Positions 22,771-34,900 of a stretch of 64,000 nucleotides of DNA are shown here, piece by piece. Both the position numbers and the translations under genes were made by a program. The DNA comes from Aphrophora alni (Eukaryota; Arthropoda; Insecta; Hemiptera; Aphrophoridae), in assembly GCA_963513935.1 (NCBI GenBank), contig OY740772.1:99901340-99965339 (forward strand). Reading direction: 5' to 3'. The notes beneath the pieces were generated by a model, which was not told the origin of the DNA, searched no databases, and was given only the letters and a program-made list of their open reading frames with translations. Position 1 is the first letter of the stretch. Each line of letters opens with the position of its first letter.

Positions 22771-23329
22771 AGTGTATATCTAATCCGTGTCGATCTACAT
22801 AAAAAACATTAAAAATCTACCTTCCTTACGAACCAAACGTTGTAGAGTTCCAATTTCGTAAAAAATCTTCTTGATCAGCCCAATAGTATTCGAGATTGGG
22901 AGTTTGATACATTTAGATTTTAATCCTCTACCAAGGGACATCCACCACCTTAGAACTGTTCAAGAAGAGGACAGTCACTCGTAATTTTCCATCGACATAA
23001 AGAACAGACAGAACCTGACCTGTCAAAACAGCGGAAATGTTGTCGGTGTGTATTAGGGACAGTATTTTACCAGAAACAGAAAGAACGTGGAATCAGTAGA
23101 GATTTCATACATTCCTAACTGAATTCATGTCGCGTCGTAGAAACAAGTATGAAGATCTGTTGACACCACCTGGAAGGACATAAATTAATATTGGGTTCTT
23201 GAAAAATAAAGTGTGTATTCATATATTATGTATAAAGTTGGTTAGATTAGGTTAGGAAACCTTTTAGGTGCCACTGTTTGAGTGGGGATCCTCCTCTTGA
23301 ATAGACCCGAAATAGAGCCTAAAATAGAA

Positions 23330-23462
23330 TCTTCCCACCTTCCGAATACTATAAGCTTCTAGGTGGGAAGAGAACAAGAGTTGGTCAAGAGAGATGTGAG
23401 AGGGATTTAACCCAAGACTAGGAACACACACTTGTACTCACTAAAAGTGAACCTCTGAAGGT
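23330..23462 (+). repeat. Family A interspersed repeat (short copy)
   Basis: Contains ACAAGAGTTGGTCAAGAG, GGGATTTAACCCAAGACTA and GTACTCACTAAAAGTGAACC. Confidence 0.55.
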
Positions 23463-24119
23463 ACTTAGTAATAGTCAGTCCTATGTGATACATTAAAGAA
23501 TGGAATGAACTGTTAGCCGACCTTGAGTAAGACGATTATTAGTTCCAAGAACCATAACAGAGTCACGTTTATTGCAACTCTTTTCGTCTTGAAAAGATAG
23601 AACACGAAAATACTAAATAAATTTAAGATTAAAACAATTACCATATTTATTTTTACCTTCACTAAAACTGTTCTTGGTTTAGTTGTAGTAATTGACGATC
23701 GAAGAGGGGGAGGGTATACGGTACATACTACATCAGTGCCATCAAGATTAATAATGTATCACGAAGAGACAGAAATTATTCACGAATCAATAAAGAAATA
23801 AGTTACATAAACAAAGTATAACGGTAAGTTTGGTAATCTCAAACGCTTTCGTTTTCAATTTTTGACTGATCGTTAGGTTTCATTAGACAAATTTAAAAAA
23901 ATGATTTTCAACGCGCCGTCAGTCCGTTGTCTTTTGTACGTAATCATAACGTAGACAAATATTAAGATAAGATAGATGTCGTATAGGGGACTCTAGTGTG
24001 CTCAGAAACCCTTCTCGGAACTCGGAAGTCGAATGAATAAACTTTTTTGTTTGTTTATATTTCGTGTATTATTCAACTTTGTGATATACTAAATTACATA
24101 AAACTTGCAGATTTCAATT

Positions 24120-25440
24120 CTGTGTGTAACGATACCAACAACAAATCTCTACGATGACAAATTGCGAAATTAATGTCAAATTTCGAACGCCGAGTTCCTA
24201 AAAAACTGTGATATTCGTATTTTTACAAAGGCCACGTAACCTACATGAGAGTAGCGAGTGGAGTCTTCACGTATGTACAGTATCGAGGCCCGACAAGGGC
24301 CGAGACATCGACACGAACGAAGCGAATGGAGACTTTTAATATAAACACAACAACGAGGCCTAGCCAAAGTTAAGAAAGTAATATACACAATTAATCACGA
24401 AGTTTAGAAAACCTGTGTAACAACCGTTTTAAAAATAAACTTACTATTTACTGATAGAGACATCTCGATCCACCAATTTAACATTTTCTACAAGGCTTTA
24501 CTGATAGAGACATCTTGATCCACCAATTTAACATTTTCTACAAGGCTTTACTGATAGAGACATCTCGATCCACCAATTTAACATTTTCTACAAGGCTTTA
24601 CTGATAGAGACATCTCGATCCACCAATTTAACATTTTCTACAAGGCTTTACTGAGAGACATCTCGATCCACCAATTTCAAATTTTCTACAAGGCTTTACT
24701 GATAGAGACATCTAGATCCACCAATTTCACATTTTCTAGAAGGTTTTACTGATAGATACATCTCGATCCACCAATTTCAAATTTTCTACAAGGCTTTACT
24801 GATAGAGACATCTCGATCCACCAATTTCAAATTTTCTACAAGTTTTTACTGATAGAGACATCTCGATCCACCAATTTCAAATTTTCTACAAGGCTTTACT
24901 GATAGAGACATCTCGATCCACCAATTTCACATTTTCTAGAAGGTTTTACTGATAGAGACATCTCGATCCACCAATTTCAAATTTTCTACAAGTTTTTACT
25001 GATAGAGACATCTCGATCCACCAATTTCAAATTTTCTACAAGGCTTTACTGATAGAGACATCTCGATCCACCAATTTCACATTTTCTAGAAGGTTTTACT
25101 GATAGATACATCTCGATCCACCAATTTCAAATTTTCTACAAGGCTTTACTGGATAGAGACATCTCGATCCACCAATTTAACATTCTCTACAAGGCTTTAC
25201 TGGATAGAGACATCTCGATCCACCAATTTAACATTTTCTACAAGGCTTTACTGGATAGAGACATCTCGATCCACCAATTTAACATTTTCTACAAGGCTTT
25301 ACTGGATAGAGACATCTCGATCCACCAATTTAACATTTTCTACAAGGCTCATAAAATCAACCGTTAGGCATTATATTTAGATAATCTTCTTGTATTATAC
25401 TGTTGGTGTTGGATAAGTACCATGATGGCACTTGTCAACT
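24120..25440. repeat. Family C interspersed repeat, copy 2 (with minisatellite)
   Basis: The left part (TCTCTACGATGACAAATTGC, then GTTTAGAAAACCTGTGTAAC) and right part (CGTTAGGCATTATATTTAGA, then GGATAAGTACCATGATGG) match the Family C copy at 47.3-47.9 kb. Between them, a segment that is single-copy in the 14-kb and 47-kb members has expanded into the minisatellite listed separately. Confidence 0.65.
24451..25350. repeat. 50-bp minisatellite, about 18 copies
   Basis: The unit contains CTGATAGAGACATCTCGATC, then CACCAATTT, then TTTTCTACAAGGCTTTA. Period is 50 bp, with a 46-bp variant near 24651 and 51-bp variants (CTGGATAGAG) from about 25149 onward. The variants AACATTTT, CAAATTTT and CACATTTTCTAGAAGG run in local blocks, showing short-range amplification. 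Confidence 0.97.
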
Positions 25441-26009
25441 TGTTTTTATTTGTTATAATAAGACCTTTTAAAACATTTTTTATTATTTTCCAAACATATA
25501 AACAGAAACACCCAAAACGTAATGGTGATAATAATTTAAGCAAAATCGTAACAAAATTCGTTTCCGTTTTAACAACACGCGTGCACAAGTACAATATTGA
25601 TTATTTATTCAGCAAAGTAGGGTCGATGAACAATTCATATATTTACACGAGGAAATCCTTATAGTTAGAATTTCTAAATAAGAAATTTGCTAAGTCGTAT
25701 TATTTATTCAGAGTAACTGATAAATATGTCAATTCACTGCCATCACAAGGCAGGCATGTAACTGCTGGGCGCTAAAACACATTTCCTGGCATTAAACTAT
25801 TTATAAACATCCACAACTGTTTACGTCTGACAAATTAGGAACAGATCCGACCTTTAGGTTACTACAATATGTTTCCACCTTATTAGTTGTTGCACACTAG
25901 AATCTGACGACAATTTTGTCTTAAGAAGAGAGTTATCGAGTTGTATGAAAGTTGTCACGACTAAACAATCTCAATTTATTTGTCCATTTTATTAATTCAA
26001 CAACAACAG

Positions 26010-26175
26010 TTTGAAAATTTTCTGTCGCAGTCTCAATGCCATCGCCAAGATTTGTGGGACACCGGTAAATGTAGTTGTAACAGCATTTTCGCTTGCACGT
26101 ATATCTCCGGTGTACAAGAGATACAAAATTGGCTCCAGAACACTACGTTGTGGCACACCGGTACGAGTCTATAAT
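26010..26175 (-). pseudogene. Jockey-like LINE reverse transcriptase fragment
   Basis: Minus-strand 26164-26070 reads GVPQRSVLEPILYLLYTGDI and then a SENAVTTTF run. It matches the reverse transcriptase block GVPQGSVLGPxLYxLYTxD of Jockey-type non-LTR retrotransposons, with two Gly changed to Arg and Glu. The downstream FADDTA block is destroyed (TFTGVPQ). A stop precedes the fragment. Only about 50 codons remain. Confidence 0.75.
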
Positions 26176-26186
26176 TTTTGCATATT

Positions 26187-26440
26187 GTATAGGATGATTC
26201 AATAAGAACGGCTGTTTTATATTGGAATCTATTGTAGCATTGTTCTCGCGGCAACATTTGATTTATATCTTTACTATTTTTTAAGGTTAGTTATCATGGA
26301 ACGCTTTACAATGGAACAACGAATATTAGGTGTGATAACACATTACAAATCTGGTGAGTGTTACACAGAAACTGCGGAAGCTTCGTACGATCTAGGTCGT
26401 CATAATGCACCTACATAAGTCAACAGTTCGAATTTGAGAC
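26187..26440 (+). pseudogene. 5' end of a DUF4817-type transposon (MERF protein)
   Basis: TATAGGATGATTCAATAAG at 26187 looks like a terminal inverted repeat. After about 100 bases of leader, an ATG at 26296 opens MERFTMEQRILGVITHYKSG and continues through CYTETA to NAPT, then stops. This matches the N-terminal helix-turn-helix of insect transposon proteins that begin MERFT.EQR and carry YxENGE.ETVRKLR..FGRNNAPT. Later frames (EFETT) show the same protein continuing in a broken frame. The 3' part is absent. Confidence 0.65.
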
Positions 26441-26459
26441 AACGGATTCGATAAGCGGT

Positions 26460-26565
26460 GGGCATTAACGCTAACAACGGTCAACGTTAACACCAGTTAA
26501 CGTTGAGCGTGATTAACTATTGAAAAAAACTGCTAACGTTAACCTGCCAGACAGAACAGCGTCTT
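26460..26565. repeat. Cluster of GTTAAC palindromes
   Basis: AACGTTAAC-like motifs recur about six times in both orientations (AACGCTAAC, CAACGTTAAC, CAGTTAACGTTG, CTAACGTTAACC). Function unknown. Confidence 0.5.
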
Positions 26566-27027
26566 TGTTCAGTGTGCACGTGTTCAGTGAGAAGTGAGAA
26601 GGCTCTAGTTATCAATCGACCGTCGCCTATTTCTTAGAATCACCTATTTTATCACGCATTGGAATTATTGTAAATAATTGATTATAATAACTGATTATTT
26701 ACAGAGGAATAAGTTTTGGAGTTATTTGTATTACTATTTACTACCATAAACTATATTCTAATATTTCTGTTACAACTCTAAGTTTAAAATTTAGTATATT
26801 ATATAATTTTTTCAAATAGCCGTGAACCCATTCTTTTTTTAACTAGGAAAGTACAATTTTTGTGTACACTTTTTTCTAGACACATAAAAGGTGAATTTGA
26901 TTTTTTTCATGACTAGCGATACTTAGTGGTGAACCGTTGAAACTTTTAGGGGTTGTTGTTACGGGGTAGGATAGGCAATCTGACATCACTCAAGTGTTGT
27001 TAAATAACTATGTACTGTACACCTAAG

Positions 27028-27250
27028 TAACTTAGTGAGGCGTCAGTCCCTTGATCAATGATTCGTACCGAAGGTTGTGGATTCGATTCCCATCTAAGAC
27101 ACAAAGTTTTCTCTTTGCAATTTGGTTCACTCCTACCTGTGCTATGGTGGCGGGAGAGGCCCGCTATAAAATAACTGTGGTTAGCTTGAGTGGAAGTTTA
27201 CGGGATTGGTTTGAAAACACCAATTTTACATGTTGTAATTTTTTTCAGTA
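27028..27250 (+). repeat. tRNA-derived SINE-like element
   Basis: GGATTCGATTCC at 27080 matches the RNA polymerase III B box (GGTTCRANTCC) and lies about 45 bases after a possible A box near 27030. The sequence cannot fold into a complete tRNA and continues into a non-tRNA body. The frame at 27051-27251 is incidental. Confidence 0.5.
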
Positions 27251-27439
27251 AAAAAAAATAATAATAAAAATAATCGATACATTTTTGTAACCTATGTATT
27301 AGAGTGTATCAAGAATTTGTCACCAATGTAAAGTGCATCATTTTATGGTGCTGGATTGTTTTAAAGTAAGTGTAAATACATTGTAACCTAACCTAACCTT
27401 CAATTTTTAAACGCGATTTCTGAAAAACAGCGTTTTATC

Positions 27440-27912
27440 TTACAAATGTACCTTTTTCTCATGAACCATAAAAAAATCTTTATATATTTTGCTGTTGTTT
27501 TGTTTGTCACACTTAGCTAATCATTTTATATGTTGGGTTATTTATTATATCTTAAAAAAATTTTACAAAAAATAATTTTGATACAAAAAAAGCGGGTTAA
27601 AAACATCTACATTTCAAAATTCAGAAAAAAAAATATAAATCTTATAATTTATTTTATCCAAACATACAAAATGACTTCCCAAGTATGACAAATAAAACAA
27701 AACAAAACTTATAAAGATATCTTGTATGGTTCATGAGAAAAAGGTACATGAATTATTCATTTTAACATTATCAAAATAGGACGATCCGACTCCCCTAAAA
27801 ACAATTTCAAAACTTTTTCTACTTTAAGAAAACACAAATATTAGCATAAAACAAACGCGAAAAAAAAAATCACATTTTACATAGAAGGAATTTTTGTTAC
27901 ATCCTGTATACG
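27440..27912. mobile_element. Foldback or mariner-type non-autonomous element
   Basis: ACAAATGTACCTTTTTCTCA, then TGAACCATA, at 27443-27471 is inverted at 27724-27751. The right end at 27890-27912 (TGTTACATCCTGTATA) reads TATACAGGATGTAACA outward, like mariner-type ends. The left end is not clear. Confidence 0.45.
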
Positions 27913-28299
27913 GTATCTAATATTTGGGTTACAGAGTAAATAGATTTTTACAAAATTATGTTTATTTCAAGTTTAAATTATAACCAGAGATATTAAGCAG
28001 TTCTTATAATTTTGAACATTATTTAAAAGATAAGGCTTTGGAATTATATTTTTAACCATTTGTATAGGTTATCTATACAGAAATCAACCAGATATCTCTT
28101 AGTTTGAGACATATTGAGGAATCAATAAAAACACCGTTAACCCTGTTTTCCTGTTGTTACCTTAAGCTTCAAATTTCGAAAAATCAAATTTTATTAGGCG
28201 TTACGTTATGGAAGGAATACATTCTGTGAATTTCATGTTTCACAGGGGTTTCAGCTGAACGTTGATGAGTCAGTCAGGACATTTGCTATTATATTTATT

Positions 28300-28446
28300 T
28301 ATGTTAAGGACGAAAAATCTCCCGGTCAACATCGTCTTAAAAAAAAGGAAGGAAGGAAGGAAAAACCAAAATAAATATGCCTACCTCTGGAGTAGTCTAA
28401 TAAGGTCAGGGTCAAGAAAGACCTGATATAGAGGGATTTAACCTAA
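28300..28446 (+). repeat. Family A repeat, left half (split by Harbinger element)
   Basis: TTAAGGACGAAAAATCTCCCGGTCA through GGGATTTAACCTAA is the left half of a Family A copy. It resumes at 29413 with AAGACTACAAGAAACAGCTA, so the 966-bp element between is a clean insertion. Confidence 0.65.
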
Positions 28447-29412
28447 AGGCCATTTCACACCGGCGTACTGAACGTCCTGGACGTTTGGTACGTTTGGGAC
28501 GTTCGGTACGCGCCCATTCCACACCGCCCAACAACGTACCAAACGTCCAGGACGTTCGCTCGATCAGTGCTCTTGTATTATTTTATTTTTTTACCACATT
28601 TTCCCTTTTATTATTAGTGCACACTGTATTAATGTAATCCACAATGCCTAGATGCAATGCAGTATATTACATGTAGGCCTACTTTTTAGGTATTTGACAT
28701 GTACATTTTATAGATTACTGTACCTAGTATTATATATCAATTTCTATTTCTAAGAATAACATAACATAACATGATTTCTATTTTAAATAATATTTGTTTT
28801 ACCTGTGAAAGTTAATACGATTGTTATTCTTTTTTTTTAAATTGAGCCTTTAGTAAAACTAATATAAAATGAGGTCATTAATAATTATTATACTATAATG
28901 ACTTCCATTAAATAACAATATAAATATATAATCGTTGCTCTAATGTTATTACATTACAGTAAATGACACCTTAATATCTTTCTGAAGATTTGCAGCAATC
29001 TCCTCCCACGCTGCGTTCTTCATAACCAGGTCCCTGTATATTTCTAGGGTTGTGTCCCAGATTACAGGATGATCACGTACTTCTTCCAACAACGCTTCCA
29101 TGGTACAAATGCACAAAACACCAGCAACAACAAACACACTGCAGATGACGCGGGGTTTTGCAGAATTGACAGGAGCGGAGCACGTGGTTCCGAAGTGTTC
29201 ATTGCGCATGCGCTAGGCCGTGGACGTTCTGGACGTTTGTGAAAAATCACTCTCCGAGCGATCCTCCAAAAAACGTACCAAACGTCCAGGACGTTCGGTA
29301 CGTACTGTACGCGCGGTGTGAAATGGCTCATTTGATAGCATGGGAAGCGATTTATTTTGACAAAAACGTACCAAACGTCCAGGACGTTCAGTACGCCGGT
29401 GTGAAATGGCCT
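28447..29412. mobile_element. Non-autonomous PIF/Harbinger element
   Basis: Ends are AGGCCATTTCACACCGGCGT and its inverse, flanked by TAA on both sides (28444-28446, 29413-29415). This is the TWA target duplication of PIF/Harbinger. Subterminal repeats of CGTACCAAACGTCCAGGACG occur at both ends, possibly transposase-binding sites. The interior keeps a MADF exon on the minus strand but no DDE nuclease. It interrupts a Family A repeat. Confidence 0.85.
28966..29101 (-). pseudogene. MADF (Myb/SANT-like) exon of Harbinger element
   Basis: From the ATG at 29101-29099 the minus strand reads MEALLEEVRDHPVIWDTTLE, then YRDLVMKNAAWEEIAANLQKD. This is an excellent start of a MADF domain: hydrophobic helix, HPVIWD, AW..IA. 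PIF/Harbinger elements encode such a Myb-like DNA-binding protein next to the transposase. After KDIK comes a possible donor, AAG|GTGTCA, but no following exon remains in the element. An in-frame ATG exists further upstream (29209), but only this one starts the domain. Confidence 0.7.
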
Positions 29413-29475
29413 TAAGACTACAAGAAACAGCTAGGCTATCTCGGAACTGCCAAGCCCACCCCTGAGGCCCATTTC
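29413..29475 (+). repeat. Family A repeat, right half
   Basis: Continuation of the copy interrupted at 28446: AAGACTACAAGAAACAGCTA, then GGAACTGCCAAGCCCACCCC. Confidence 0.6.
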
Positions 29476-29739
29476 ATTATATAGATAACAAACTGATTCT
29501 CGACAAATTATACACGAAGGAAACTAGATTAAGTTTAAAGGAAAAGGAAGTTCAGATGAATGAGTCGGTCATGGCCTTTATTTCCCACACTTTCATTCAT
29601 CGACATCCTACACAAACCACCATGCAAAGTAACAAACGTAAGTGACACAGAACAGCACAGCAAAGTTTAAAGTTATTTAGCTTTTAAATTTGTACTTCCT
29701 TACATATAATATGTAGTATAAAGTTTTTTGTTTATATAC

Positions 29740-30205
29740 AGAGTGTGACACGAAGTTCATCCGGCACTCTTTTCTTCCTCACTCCAAACGTATGAATTTG
29801 TAATGTAACTGTCTACATATGTATCAAAAACAAAGACATTACTTCAAATATTTTTAAAATGGCGGCTGTTTAAAATTTGAAACGTCCGTTTCTCTAAAAC
29901 TGTTAACTTTCCAAAAAAATTTACGAGACAAAATATTTTCGTATTTTAATGACGAACAAAACTTTTTTATTTTATTTTGTCTGTAGTTCAAAAGATAACC
30001 GAGTTATTGACAAAAAACTAAAAATTGAATTCCTTGGTAATTGTCTACAACATTGAAGAATACGCTAAAAACAAAACAGTTTTGAATTCTGGGGATTTTT
30101 ATCTCCAAATCTTTTTATTTTTTATTTTAGGCCTGTGAATCAAATAAGGCTAAAAAACTTTCTATTTTGAAGTTTGGCGTAGAATAACTTTGTTAAAAAG
30201 GTAAT
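29740..30205. repeat. Noncoding repeat with ACAGAGTGTGACAC end
   Basis: ACAGAGTGTGACACGAAGTT at 29740 resembles the ACAGGGTGTCCCGTAA end of the element at 47901 and may be a diverged member of that group. It continues with TTTTTAAAATGGCGGC and related text. No right end was found. Confidence 0.35.
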
Positions 30206-30209
30206 CAAT

Positions 30210-30583
30210 ATATATAATAAAAGGAAGTCTAGAATATGCGTGCCGGTAAAACTCAAAAACGAATCCCGGTACAATCAAAGGGGGTATATGGTGTGATAGT
30301 CCTGTATTGCCCATCCGTTCTGTCTCTAAGGGCCGAACTTATGACCGAAAAATACAAGAGAAATACAGTATTTATCCCCAGAATACCACTGATATCGACT
30401 GAATTACCATTCAAATTAAAGAGACTTCAATTTCCAATCATACTAGCCTATAGTTTTACTATTAACAAAAAATCGCAGTGACAAACTTTAAAATATTGCG
30501 GCATAAGTCTCAAATATTCCTGCTTTTCTCACGATCAATTAATTATACGTAGCTTGCTTTCGAGTAGGAAATCCGAAAAAATG

Positions 30584-30637
<54 letters not shown>

Positions 30638-31000
30638 AGATAACAAAATGAAAAATGTTGTTTATAAACAAGTATTATAAATAGTTAGAATGTTTTCAAT
30701 AAAAAGCTTTTACTTCTTATATTTTGAGGTTTATCTCCTTATTATTCCAACTACCACACAATCCTATAGCCCCGGATCATCTTGAAAAAAGGTACAGTTA
30801 ACTGAGTAAATTTCTACTTTGTAAAAATACTTTATTTAACTCATTACTATAATTTTTAGGGTCTTGCGCATGATTCTTCAATTAGGTGCTAGCGACGGGT
30901 TTGCGAATATTTTGAAATCAAGATCATATTCAACATTTTATTCGTGAATAACATATGTTAGAAGTCCCGGGCGAAGCCGGGTTAAACCACTGGTAAATGC
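30210..31000 (+). mobile_element. Helitron/Helentron-like non-autonomous element
   Basis: Begins ATATATAATAAAAGGAAGTCT and ends with the hairpin CCCGG-GCGAAG-CCGGG followed by TTAAACCACTGGTA. Terminal hairpins of the form CCGxGCGAAGCxCGG shortly before a CTxGT end are typical of Helitron/Helentron-derived elements in arthropods. The interior is noncoding and holds a (TA)n(CA)n microsatellite at 30581-30636. The frame at 30236-30481 has no family signature. Confidence 0.5.
30581..30636. repeat. (TA)n(CA)n microsatellite
   Basis: About 10 TA followed by 17 CA repeats. Confidence 0.95.
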
Positions 31001-31601
31001 ATAAATAAAACTTGTACAAGATTTATTTCCAAGTAAATTTATGTAAGTCATGGAACTTAAAAAATACAGTTGGCGAAAAACAAAAACAACTTAGAAAAAA
31101 TTGACTTTATGAAGTACAATGCAGACCAAAATTATCCAAAAAAAAAAAAAAAAAATACAGAATTCTATAATTTACAATATATATGTTTTAATACATTAAC
31201 TTCAATACGTTTCCATGCACGCTCATGAATTGTTTTATTTGCTGGATTGTTCTTTATTTGTGCAGCAATATTCATAATAATTCAAGTAATTAATGGGAGT
31301 TCACTATTTCTTGTAAAAAATATCCGGAACATGTATGAATTTTTTTTTCTTTTTCACTTGGAAAATGAGCTCTAGGAGTGTGTGGAGAACTTCATGAAAA
31401 CACACTGTATTCCTAAACCAAAGAAAACCATTTTTTTGTACTAACTTCTTACTGGTGATCTGTTTATTAGATGAACGGACAAACACAAACACTACTACCT
31501 CCTGCACACAAAAGGTGATGATAATTTTTTTTTTCAACGTTGATTTTCACATAATCAAATATTTAAAGTAAATAAATATTGAGCTTGACTTGTGAGGTAA
31601 T

Positions 31602-31803
31602 ATTACATTTTTAATCATGGTTTTCTAACCTAAAACTTCTGAAAGGTTTAACTGTGCAGCTGAGCTCACGCACAAAACGACCAATCATTCAATTCGTTTC
31701 CTAAGATAAATCTATTGTACCGTTACAAAATGGCGGCAAAATTACATTTCTGATCGTGGTTATCTAACTTAAAATTTCTGAAATGTTTAAATATGCAGCT
31801 CCT
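31602..31803. repeat. Diverged direct repeat beside the satellite
   Basis: ATTACATTTTTAATCATGG, then TTTTCTAACC, at 31602 recurs at 31741 as ATTACATTTCTGATCGTGG, a 139-bp offset. It differs from the 124-bp unit. Confidence 0.6.
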
Positions 31804-31921
31804 AATGATTGTGCAAATATTGATAACAAGATAATTCAAGACTTGTAGGACCAGATAACAATTTTAATTTTAACTGGTGATACAAAGTGTATGAAATTAA
31901 AAACTGTAACCAGATATGTCA

Positions 31922-34900
31922 CGTGGACGATTAGAAGCCCTAGTTCTGCAGCCTTGACTATAAGGTAAAAAGTCAATATTAATAACTTTCTATGAAAAAT
32001 AGTACAGCGTCTAAAAATTCCAAGGGTCATTTTTTTTATTTGGGGCGTGGACGATTAGAAGCCCTAGTTCTGCAGCCTTGACTATAAGGTAAAAAGTCAA
32101 TATTAATAACTTTCCAAGAAAAATAGTACAGCGTCTAAAAATTCCAAGGGTCATTTTTTTTATTTGGGGCGTGGACGATTAGAAGCCCTAGTTCTGCAGC
32201 CTTGACTATAAGGTAAAAAGTCAATATTAATAACTTTCTATGAAAAATAGTACAGCGTCTAAAAATTCCAAGGGTCATTTTTTTTATTTGGGGCGTGGAC
32301 GATTAGAAGCCCTAGTTCTGCAGCCTTGACTATAAGGTAAAAAGTCAATATTAATAACTTTCTATGAAAAATAGTAGAGCGTCTAAAAATTCCAAGGGTC
32401 ATTTTTTTTATTTGGGGCGTGGACGATTAGAAGCCCTAGTTCTGCAGCCTTGACTATAAGGTAGAAAGTCAATATTAATAACTTTCTATGAAAAATAGTA
32501 GAGCGTCTAAAAATTCCAAGGGTCATTTTTTTTATTTGGGGCGTGGACGATTAGAAGCCCTAGTTCTGCAGCCTTGACTATAAGGTAGAAAGTCAATATT
32601 AATAACTTTCTATGAAAAATAGCACAGCGTCTAAAAATTCCAAGGGTCATTTTTAGTATTTGGGGCGTGGACGATTAGAAGCCCTAGTTCTGCAGCCTTG
32701 ACTATAAGGTAGAAAGTCAATATTAATAACTTTCTATGAAAAATAGTAGAGCGTCTAAAAATTCCAATGGTCATTTTTTTTATTTGGGGCGTGGACGATT
32801 AGAAGCCCTAGTTCTGCAGCCTTGACTATAAGGTAGAAAGTCAATATTAATAACTTTCTATGAAAAATAGCACAGCGTCTAAAAATTCCAAGGGTCATTT
32901 TTAGTATTTGGGGCGTGGACGATTAGAAGCCCTAGTTCTGCAGCCTTGACTATAAGGTAGAAAGTCAATATTAATAACTTTCTATGAAAAATAGCACAGC
33001 GTCTAAAAATTCCAAGGGTCATTTTTTTTATTTGGGGCGTGGACGATTAGAAGGCCTAGTTCTGCAGCCTTGACTATAAGGTAGAAAGTCAATATTAATA
33101 ACTTTCTATGAAAAATAGCACAGCGTCTAAAAATTCCAAGGGTCATTTTTAGTATTTGGGGCGTGGACGATTAGAAGCCCTAGTTCTGCAGCCTTGACTA
33201 TAAGGTAGAAAGTCAATATTAATAACTTTCTATGAAAAATAGCACAGCGTCTAAAAATTCCAAGGGTCATTTTTAGTATTTGGGGCGTGGACGATTAGAA
33301 GCCCTAGTTCTGCAGCCTTGACTATAAGGTAGAAAGTCAATATTAATAACTTTCTATGAAAAATAGCACAGCGTCTAAAAATTCCAAGGGTCATTTTTTT
33401 TATTTGGGGCGTGGACGATTAGAAGGCCTAGTTCTGCAGCCTTGACTATAAGGTAGAAAGTCAATATTAATAACTTTCTATGAAAAATAGCACAGCGTCT
33501 AAAAATTCCAAGGGTCATTTTTAGTATTTGGGGCGTGGACGATTAGAAGCCCTAGTTCTGCAGCCTTGACTATAAGGTAGAAAGTCAATATTAATAACTT
33601 TCTATGAAAAATAGCACAGCGTCTAAAAATTCCAAGGGTCATTTTTAGTATTTGGGGCGTGGACGATTAGAAGCCCTAGTTCTGCAGCCTTGACTATAAG
33701 GTAGAAAGTCAATATTAATAACTTTCTATGAAAAATAGCACAGCGTCTAAAAATTCCAAGGGTCATTTTTAGTATTTGGGGCGTGGACGATTAGAAGCCC
33801 TAGTTCTGCAGCCTTGACTATAAGGTAGAAAGTCAATATTAATAACTTTCTATGAAAAATAGCACAGCGTCTAAAAATTCCAAGGGTCATTTTTTTTATT
33901 TGGGGCGTGGACGATTAGAAGGCCTAGTTCTGCAGCCTTGACTATAAGGTAGAAAGTCAATATTAATAACTTTCTATGAAAAATAGCACAGCGTCTAAAA
34001 ATTCCAAGGGTCATTTTTAGTATTTGGGGCGTGGACGATTAGAAGCCCTAGTTCTGCAGCCTTGACTATAAGGTAGAAAGTCAATATTAATAACTTTCTA
34101 TGAAAAATAGCACAGCGTCTAAAAATTCCAAGGGTCATTTTTAGTATTTGGGGCGTGGACGATTAGAAGCCCTAGTTCTGCAGCCTTGACTATAAGGTAG
34201 AAAGTCAATATTAATAACTTTCTATGAAAAATAGCACAGCGTCTAAAAATTCCAAGGGTCATTTTTTTTATTTGGGGCGTGGACGATTAGAAGGCCTAGT
34301 TCTGCAGCCTTGACTATAAGGTAGAAAGTCAATATTAATAACTTTCTATGAAAAATAGCACAGCGTCTAAAAATTCCAAGGGTCATTTTTAGTATTTGGG
34401 GCGTGGACGATTAGAAGCCCTAGTTCTGCAGCCTTGACTATAAGGTAGAAAGTCAATATTAATAACTTTCTATGAAAAATAGCACAGCGTCTAAAAATTC
34501 CAAGGGTCATTTTTTTTATTTGGGGCGTGGACGATTAGAAGGCCTAGTTCTGCAGCCTTGACTATAAGGTAGAAAGTCAATATTAATAACTTTCTATGAA
34601 AAATAGCACAGCGTCTAAAAATTCCAAGGGTCATTTTTTTTATTTGGGGCGTGGACGATTAGAAGCCCTAGTTCTGCAGCCTTGACTATAAGGTAGAAAG
34701 TCAATATTAATAACTTTCTATGAAAAATAGCACAGCGTCTAAGAATTCCAATGGTCATTTTTTTTATTTGGGGCGTGGACGATTAGAAGCCCTAGTTCTG
34801 CAGCCTTGACTATAAGGTAGAAAGTCAATATTAATAACTTTCTATGAAAAATAGCACAGCGTCTAAGAATTCCAAGGGTCATTTTTATTATTTGGGGCGT

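Noticed and set aside
25422..25664. Overlapping frames on both strands near 25.4-25.7 kb
   Set aside because: Both are AT-rich, lack motifs and lie in the right flank of Family C.
31836..32030. Minus-strand 64-codon frame ending at the left edge of the satellite
   Set aside because: It lies partly in the first 124-bp unit; the period is not a multiple of three, so the frame cannot persist through the array and it has no motif.
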